This document shows positions 56,701 to 64,000 of a DNA stretch of 64,000 nt, in pieces. The stretch is taken from positions 2,112,612-2,176,611 of the forward strand of contig NW_003314261.1 in NCBI RefSeq assembly GCF_000143415.4. The letters run 5' to 3'. How positions within the stretch are numbered: position 1 is the first letter of the stretch; every line of letters starts with the position of its first letter. The translations under genes and the position numbers were made by a program. The notes under the pieces are model-generated. The model was given only the letters and a program-made list of their open reading frames with translations, was not told the origin of the DNA and made no database searches. This DNA is from Selaginella moellendorffii (lineage: Eukaryota; Streptophyta; Lycopodiopsida; Selaginellales; Selaginellaceae).

Positions 56701-57704
56701 TTCTTCAACTGCGGACAATCAACCTTGTAGTGTCCAAGTTCCCCGCAATGATGACAACCCTGTCTATAATTCTTCACAAAGAACTTTTGCTTCCTGGACC
56801 CCTTTGCATTTGAAGTAGTCACTACCGACTTCAACTTGTGATGCTTGTTCCCATCCTTGTGTCCACGGCGATCATCACGATGATTTTTGATAGAAGGACT
56901 CCGCAAACTCTTGCGAGACTTGTGCTTGTCATTGTCAAGTCGACGAGCTGCATCAAAGAGCTCCTCCAAACTCTTTATAGGCTGAGAATGACGCAAGTGT
57001 TGCCGCATGCTCTCACTATGTAGGCCATCAATGAAGTAGGACTTGTTCTGATCTGGATCCTTCGTTGGAACACAACTAATCAAGGGAATAAGCTTCTCAA
57101 TATAGTTCCTGAGTATCATTTTCCCTTGCTGGAAATGTCAAAGTTCTGTACGAGCATTCTCCACATCATAATGAGGGGCAAAACATAAACGGAAAGCAGC
57201 CTCAAATTCATCCATGGTAGACACTGGTGGTTTCTTATCCGCAACACGAGACTCCTCAAGCCAATTCCACCATCGAAGACCCGCATCATGCAAAACCATC
57301 GGAATAGCCACTAAAGCCTTTGCATCTGGAGTTCCTCTAGCAGCCAAGAACTTCTTCACATTGGCTAGCCAAGCGAGACACTCGTCCACACCACCATCAC
57401 CGGAAAAAGTTGGAATCTTGAGTCAATCTACCAAAGAAGGCTTACTTGAAGCGCTACCCCATCCAGCCTCGAGTGCCTCAACATGCCCACGCATGGTATC
57501 CATCATGCCATGCATCTCGTCTTGCATCTCTTGCTGATCTTTATTAAGAGCTCGCAGCTCATGAACCACATCTTGAATGGTCCAAATCTCCGCAGCTTCA
57601 TCGGCACCATCATCGGCACCACCATCAACAATATGATTCCAATGTTCAGCTTGGTCGGCCATCGCAACCAACTCCTCTGATACCAATGTTATGATCCGGC
57701 GCAA
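53731..57704 (-). pseudogene. Gypsy gag-pol polyprotein, interrupted by nonsense codons
   Basis: One frame runs from 57704 to 54186. It is broken only by stops ending at 57423, 57138, 55749, 55239, about 55000, 54753 and 54186. The last part (54045-53731) is in another frame. Gag carries a zinc knuckle CHHCGELGHYKVDC. Protease has LLDSGSD. Reverse transcriptase has CIDYRALNKK and FLDDILVFS. RNase H has DASGYALGG. Integrase has a Zn-binding H..C..C region (CKSCELCQRVK), SIDFITCLP and DGQTERVNQ. The breaks mean it cannot make a functional polyprotein. Confidence 0.93.
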
Positions 57705-57919
57705 AAAGACAGAGATCTAGTCGCCCAAGACTATGCTACGCCACCTCTTGAGGTTCCTCACCACCCAACCACCCCCGAGCTACCTCAAAAGCTCCACTGC
57801 ATCGCCGCTCTACTGTGAGCCCTAGGGTAGGTTAAGTCCCTTACCCTAACATGCCTTAATATACCCTTGAGCCTCTCTTTGACTAACGTTGACCACGTAG
57901 TCAAAGCTGGTGCCTAACA
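57687..57919 (-). repeat. Gypsy 5' LTR
   Basis: 233 bp and about 95% like the other LTR by eye; followed by the primer-binding site. Confidence 0.93.
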
Positions 57920-57924
57920 GGGAA

Positions 57925-58809
57925 CCCTTGTGATATTGAGTTTGGTCCTTCAATATTCACTAAATGATAGTTTACCGTGTTTGCCAAACACCCTCACTAT
58001 CATGCACCTTATATTAGTACCATTCGGTCCCAAATGCTATTTATGGAAAGTGTCTAGATTTGCTCATTTGGCATATCTATAGAATGTAAATATTGTCTTG
58101 AACATAATGGTGTTTGTCCAGTGTCCAAATTTGCAATCTAAAGACATTCCATATTTAATAAGTTTCAAACTTGTCCTAAAGACTAACTCTTGGTACTAAG
58201 GGAGGCTTGGGGTGAAAACCTGATGCATGTGTTCCTCTAGGGGGGGTTGGGGCAGAAGGGATATAGGGGGTTCCAAATGTATAGTAAGGATAGTGGATAG
58301 GTCAAGCATGGCTGACCAACCTAAGGTATAATTTAACTTTCACTTGCGTGCCTATCTTTGTTTTGCATCTGGCTTGGGTTTAAGCCTAAGCTCTACACCA
58401 TACTAGCTAGTGGATTACTCATATCCTCTCGTTAGACCACCACAATACTGAAATAGTGCTAGACTCCATTTGGCTTTGTTTTGTATGTTGGTTCTAGCAT
58501 TGGGATGTTGGATGCTCTAGAATTGTTCTAAGTCACTCCATACTCTTGTCCCTTCGCTCTTTGGGCTGTACGCTCAGAAGTCATTCCGTGCTTTAGTGCC
58601 TTCGTTCCTTGGCTCCATACTTAGGAGTTTAGCTTTGTTCTTTCGTTCAATGGCCCAAGGCCCTGAAACTCAAGTTTTACACCACTATCCTTTAAACACG
58701 TGGCATGTGGCACATAGCATGTGATATGTGGCATATGAAGGGTTTAAGTTTCACTTTGTGGTTATCCTATGGTAAATCACTATAGGATAAAGGGTAAAAA
58801 CCATATACA
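57925..58809. other. Spacer, right target flank of the gypsy element
   Basis: No gene is supported. Short repeated words (CACGTGGCATGTGGCACATAG near 58698) are present. Confidence 0.45.
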
Positions 58810-59440
58810 CTACAAGAGATGTGACATGATGTTATTGTGAGACACAAAATCCCTAGGCCCCAAAGTGGAGCCGGAAGGGCGCCACGTGGTAGTGGCCAAA
58901 GCAAAAGCCAAATGAGCGTAACATGGACTAAAAGCTCCGACTTGAAAGGTCGAGAGTGGGAGTGGAACTCCCAAAAAAGTGCTTGAGGAACAAGCACGAA
59001 GCAAGCAATAAGCGAGGCTCCAAAAAGGGACCCAAAAGGACCAACACATGACATGTGAAAGTGTCTGAGATGGACCCAAGTTGGAGTCTGAAGTGGAGTC
59101 CGAGATGGAGTCCGAGATGGAGTCTGAGATGGAGTCCGAGATGGACCTGAGATGGAGTCCAAGATGGACCCAAGATGGAGTCTGAGATGGAGTCCGAGAT
59201 GAACCGAGATGGAGTCCGAGATGGACCCGAGATGGAATCTGAGATGGAGTCTGAGAAGGACCCAAGATGGAGTCCGAGGTCGAGACTGAGACCGGGACCG
59301 AGATCAGGGCCAAGACTGAGCCCGAGGCTGAGGCCGAGACCAAGCTCGAGCCCGAGTCCAAGTTTGAGTCTAAGTCCAAGTCCGAGTCCGAGTCCGAGTT
59401 CGAGTCTGAGAGGGTGAAAGCCCAAAGTGTTCGTCTCCCA
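58810..59440 (-). repeat. Minisatellite-bearing element, inverted relative of 50315-51064
   Basis: On the minus strand it reads ACACTTTGGGCTTTCACCCT, then degenerate GACTCCATCTC-type units and the CACGTGGCGCCCTT-type tail. Long open frames on both strands (Asp/Ser/Pro/Thr runs) are products of the repeat. Confidence 0.85.
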
Positions 59441-60479
59441 GACCCTGGGGGGTCTGGTGAGCTCCAAAAGTATAGTAAGGGGGAGGACTGCAATGGAGCC
59501 AGTTTGGCCAGGAAAGGCTAGTTTGGCCTAGGAAGGCTGTACCTAGTGTTGGGTGATAAGCTGCCCACTGGGAAGTCCAAAACTAGAGTGATCACGAACA
59601 GACAAGCGAGGTAGTTTGGTGAAGTGTTCAAAAGCCGGCTCTAGTTCCCCCGGGAGATCGACTGGCCGATGCTCCCAGTCCAAGTGTGGGTGGCACTACC
59701 TACTTGGATACCTGGCATGGCTCAACAGAACCTCGCTCTAAGCCCATGGCTAGAGCACCCAAAGGCGGAAGGCGGGGAGAGTACCCACGAGGCTCGCGTA
59801 AGGCCACGGTGTTCCGAAATGTTGCCCCAAAGTCCCAGACTGTGAAAAGGAAAAGGATCCATCCTCTAGTGTGGAGACCAAGGATACAGTCATGTGGGGA
59901 GGAATTCCTAGAGGACCATGGGACTTAGTGGTCGGGCTTGTGGGCCTTGATCCAGTGACAGTGTTGGCAAGCACGGCTATGAAAAGAAAGGAACTTGGTA
60001 GGGACTGAAAAAATGATATTGGGGAAGGCTAATCCCCATGTCTGTGGGCATCCTAAGGATGCTAAGGAGTGGATCGGGGATGACCACTTATGGGTGAATG
60101 GCTCAGTCTTGGAGAGATGGGATTGCAATACAGGTGGTGTTAGACCACCGATGTGACCAAGGTGAATGAGCGTGGCCTAGCATAACGGGCTCATATGTAG
60201 TGGTACCTTGGGGTATCGGTCATGGGATCGGACACGTGGAGCACTTGGACCAAGTGCAAAGTTTGAGTGGCATGGATGCCATTCTCGGGGCTAGCAAGCC
60301 CCAAGTTCTGGATGGGACTTATGGAGGTTGTGAATGAGACTCCTCCAAGTGGTCGAAGGTGTGGTTAAATGACTAAAGTAGAATGGAAAAATTAGTCACT
60401 TACAGTTATCTAGTATGTGCATAACTGTATTTGGTGCCAAACTCGTAATACTCCACTTTGTGCTATAGGACGGCTAGAG
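59441..60479. other. Retroelement leader-like DNA
   Basis: GC-richer, non-coding, with a few short open frames and no motif. TTTGGTGCCAAACTCGTAAT at 60430 matches the repeat word at 52757. It is probably the leader or untranslated part of the element whose integrase remnant follows. Confidence 0.4.
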
Positions 60480-61470
60480 CCAATTGCAGTTTCGTGTTTA
60501 TTTGAGTTGGTGGCATTTGATTTTATGGGACTTTTTCCATGATCATTTGTTAGCAATGAGTATATCATTATTGCTTTTGACTACTTGACTCGTTAGGTGG
60601 AAGTTGGTGCTCTTGCTAGCGCACTTACAACTGTTGTTGGATACTTCCTCCTTAATTGAGTGGTGTTCTAGCATTCTTGTCCTAAATGGATTCTTTCGGA
60701 TAGTGGTCCTACATTTATGGCTGATATATTTCATGTTTTGACGTCTCGGTTGGGGATATGCCACACTTTCATGAGTGCTTATCATTCACAATTAGACGAT
60801 TTGGTAGATTGGCTCATTTGAAATTTCAAAGGGATAGTCATGAAGTACATAAATTTTTAGCATTCAGATTGGGATGGTTATTTGTTATCTCTTCGGTATG
60901 CATATGTTATAGGGGTGCAGAGTTCTGTTGGTGCTTCACTATGTAAACTTCTATATGGTCATGATCCAATATTGCCAACAGAGTTAGGTTTACCTTTGTG
61001 ATTGCTACGGGTTGCCGATGCTAAGTCGTGGGATCAATATTTGATGAGCATTCTTCCACTTGTCTGAGCAAAGTTTGCCAAACACTTAGGCTGTGTATAT
61101 AAGTGGGACAACAATAGTGCCACAACTCCCATCACCATCCACTTATAGAGTACAAAGTGGATGACTTAATGTTAATTTGTTTTCCCCATCTTATGATACA
61201 TGGTTTATCTAAGGGGCTCCTTGCTTAGTGGAAAGGACCATATTGGGTGTTGCGGCAAGTTTGACTAGAAGTTTATGAGATTTGACATGACGTCCAGTAG
61301 GCTAATCCTCTAGAAATTGTGCATGTCCAGTGGCTAAAACATTTGGTATAAAGGGATCAAAAACAATTGGCACCATTTACAAATCCACCGACTCCTTCTT
61401 CTGATGTTCCTCTAGATTTCGGCATATTCATAAGAGAACCCTAACAATCTTTCATCATTCCGAAAAAAGG
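60480..61470 (+). pseudogene. Gypsy-type integrase remnant
   Basis: Plus-strand fragments with many stops show VAFDFMGLFP, EYIIIAFDYLTR, WILSDSGPTFMADIF, MSAYHSQLDDLVD, LLYGHDPILPTELGLPL and a C-terminal region ending in VHVQWLKHL. This is the catalytic core and C-terminus of a Ty3/gypsy integrase, older and more decayed than the element at 53-57.9 kb. Confidence 0.7.
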
Positions 61471-63744
61471 GATGATGTGAGGTCCAAGTGTATAGCTACA
61501 ATGCTATATACTAATATTAATGTAGTGGGATTTTAGTAGTTGCGGATTGATTTCAATTTAGACCACTTACTCTTATATATAAACTATGGTTTTGGGCTAA
61601 AATATATGCATATTTTCTATATTCTCTTTTCATATTCTATGCACTCACACTATTAATTTCTTTTAAACCATGCTCCCTAATTTTTTCATGCAATGTTCAT
61701 ATGGTATAAATCTTAACAGCATGTGATTTTGATTTTATGGTACGTTTTATTCAAATAATTTTTGTTTTAAAAATTCACATAGTATTGCTAGGTCAACATT
61801 ATTTGAAAATATAATAATACTTTACAAAAACAAAACACTCTAGAATCAATAAGGCTGCCTATGCCACCAAAATGGCCATACCATGCAACCAAATCCTACC
61901 TTCATTTTGATCTCCATGGTCAACCCGTTCATAGGTTCGTACTTACCTCAACCAAGTCTTGGATTTAGTAAAACAAATAGCACACACCACCTCAAAAACT
62001 TGTCTTCAAAACTCTTTATTTCTTGTGAAACTCTTTGTCGCTATACCTAGAAGTGCCCAGCCACCACAAGCTTTGAGAGCACCCACCTTCCTACTTCCTC
62101 TATTCTCTTACTAATAGAATGGAAAAAGCTACTATTAACTATTTGTTATATACAATCTTATTCATCTTCTTTAATCTCTCCTAGATTTCTATTGTAGATT
62201 CCTGTGTCATTGACACCTTAACACTCCCCCTTGATCTGATCCATCCTAGAGATTGATTGTATATCACCTACTCCACTTGGGTTGGTATGAGTCCTAGCAT
62301 GTGGTAAACTACTATATCTAAAGAGTTCTCTTTGTAAGTAGCTAGCACTCTAAGTATGGAGCACTTCAAACTCATGACTAATCAAGCTAGCTCAGCACAT
62401 ATTAGTATGTGATCATGGCTCATCAGTTCCATTGAGTGATCAAGGAATAAGATCTTCATGCTTAATCCAAAGAGGAATATGACAAATTGCCCCTATCTTC
62501 AGATTCATACTCCTTGTGCATCACTGCCATAAGCACAATGCCCATCAATAGCAAAAGTGTTGAAATCTTCCTATATTCATTCTTCCCATGATATACTGTA
62601 TTGGTAATCAATTGTGTTGTCGTTTGGGGTTATTTGTAGTTCAAAACATAGTATGTTTCTTTAGCTGCCCTCCAGAGCATTGCATGCTACACCAAAAATT
62701 CACTACATTAGTGAATTAAAATAATATATGCAGTTGTAGATTTTTTATCATTATTCACTATCCAATATGATTTTAAAACTCCAATATATGACTTAAAGAA
62801 GAAATATATTATCATTCTTGTAAACCAAACCTACAATCTCCCTCCTTTTTTCTCCCCCTCAAAATGTGGTTCAGGATCAATGTTGAGAAGAAACATCTAC
62901 ACTATAGAAGTTTACAATATACTTATGTTGTGAACATGTAGAGCCTATATAACATCAGGAGAAACTATAAACTTAATTATTTCTTATTGAGACCAATCAC
63001 TAGACCTATTTTTCAAGCTATACCCATTGAAGCATTGCAACTTGAAATCATGGATACCATTGGAGTATTTGTGAAGACTGGAAACTAGATTAATCTATTT
63101 ATTGTTCATCTTTCCTAGGACCTACACTTTCTAGGGTCAGTGCCATTAGGAATATTACCTTCCACTGAGGGTGCACTATCTTCCTTTGAGAGTGCCAAAT
63201 CTGCTTAATGCTAATATATGTATCTTGATAGTGATAGCACTATAACCTACTAACTTTGGTTTAGTCCCAGAAATAAAAAGTACCTTGGTCCTGGTTGAGT
63301 AAAAGAACATTGTCTCTCCACAGCACATCCATCTTCACATTACAAATATCCTGTACATTCAAAACATGTAAGTACAAAAGAGTAGGTGTTATACCTATTT
63401 ATTTAGATGTTAAGATTACTACTTTATAGATTTCAGCTTTGCATAAGATGCATCTCATTGTCTTAGATTCTAATGTGAGGCCAAAATTGTATGAAATGCT
63501 GCCAAGAGACGTTGTCCTTTCTCTCCAAAATTAAACAGAAAATGAAATAGAATGCTAGGAGATGTCAGTTCGCACAAGAATCGACATCTCTATCCCTCAA
63601 GAGAAAACAAAAGTCGAGAAAAGAAAAAAACCTCTCATGGAAGAAAGAAAGTGAGGAGACGTCGGTTCATGTGTGAACCGACTTTCTCAAGGAAGCATAC
63701 TTTGTTTGAGGAGCGTCTTGAAGCACATTGCTAAGTTGAAGAGC
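61471..63744. other. AT-rich repeat-like DNA
   Basis: No gene is supported. ACACTCCCCCTTGATCTGAT near 62221 resembles text seen near copia-like element ends, but no domain could be read with confidence. A short hairpin GTCGGTTCATGTGTGAACCGAC lies at 63661-63682. Confidence 0.4.
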
Positions 63745-64000
63745 CTTTCTCTCGTCCTTCCCTGCTCAAATTCCCTTTGCTATTCAAACCCTAGGTGTAA
63801 AACCCTAAAAATCAATGGTCATGATTTTCATTCTCTTTGATGACAATCAATGGACATAATCATTCAATGCTTTAGATATTAAGATATGTATAAATTGATT
63901 GTGATCAAAGAGAATGAAAATCATGACCATTGATTTTTAGGGTTTTACACCTAGGGTTTGAATAGCTTAGGGAATTTGAGCAGGGAAGGACGAGAGAAAG
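63745..64000. repeat. Foldback element with arms of about 106 bp, right end at the window edge
   Basis: The left arm (63745-63850; CTTTCTCTCGTCCTTCCCTG, CCTAGGTGTAAAACCCTAAA, GGTCATGATTTTCATTCTC) is matched by the reverse complement of 63894-64000 with about three mismatches. The loop is about 43 nt. It may extend past the window. Confidence 0.9.

Larger units (their letters stand above)
53012..57919 (-). mobile_element. Complete Ty3/gypsy LTR retrotransposon (4908 bp)
   Basis: Two 233-bp LTRs (53012-53244 and 57687-57919) start TGTTATG and end CCTAACA, with few differences. The element is flanked by a 5-bp duplication GGGAA (53007-53011 and 57920-57924). On the minus strand the initiator-tRNA primer-binding site TTGGTATCAGAGG follows the 5' LTR at 57685. 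A polypurine tract GGGGGGGAAGAATTG ends at the 3' LTR near 53245. Internal order is gag, protease, reverse transcriptase, RNase H, integrase. Confidence 0.95.

Noticed and set aside
62220-63540. Copia-type element remnant
   Set aside because: Only text-like resemblance near 62221; no gag, integrase or reverse transcriptase motif could be read in any frame.

Overview
The window is nuclear plant DNA. The genes have 50-110 nt GT-AG introns, plant gene families (FBH/AKS-type bHLH, RIBA paralogs, golgin GC6-like protein) and tight spacing, and the second half is packed with transposable elements. This fits a lycophyte such as Selaginella; the organism is inferred from gene structure and not proven. 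One run of 100 Ns (52586-52685) marks an assembly gap.

Bases 1-27.5 kb are a compact euchromatic block. In order: the C-terminus of a p115/Uso1-like golgin (+), an unusual ADP/ATP-carrier family member (+), RPB7 (-) head-to-head with a ZNF598/Hel2-like RING ligase (+), a bHLH factor of the FBH/AKS group (-), a foldback DNA element, a cytoplasmic poly(A)-binding protein (-), a tandem pair of degenerate RIBA-like proteins (-), exportin-7 (+, 27 exons) head-to-head with the second RIBA-like gene, and a membrane-anchored LEA_2/NHL protein (-). Exon joins were checked by reading frame. RPB7 (177 aa), PABP (638 aa) and exportin-7 (1049 aa) close perfectly.

Bases 27.5-64 kb are repeat-derived. 27.5-36.4 kb holds AT-rich sequence, a small conserved ORF, one copy of an inverted repeat family, and a decayed gene with DNA-methyltransferase-like motifs that was split by a 664-bp TRIM retroelement with a perfect 5-bp target duplication. 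36.5-37.4 kb is tandem repeats. 38.4-49.6 kb looks like a gene-bearing mobile element: an acidic/basic protein gene, a large gene with a ParB-like segment, a transposase-like gene of the 'HTHEDVD' (DUF7869-like) type, and a small ORF with a relative at 30.5 kb. This stretch is sprinkled with about 24 copies of a 20-22 bp imperfect palindrome (core GGCATGWGGCCTCATGCC), several of which lie inside 38-81 nt introns. 53.0-57.9 kb is a structurally complete Ty3/gypsy retrotransposon (233-bp LTRs, GGGAA duplication) whose reading frame is closed by nonsense codons. The rest holds paired minisatellite elements, an integrase remnant and a terminal foldback repeat.

The main leads are the palindrome family and its introns, the ParB/methyltransferase/transposase-like gene set, the RIBA-like pair with lost catalytic residues, and the carrier with four histidines at signature positions.
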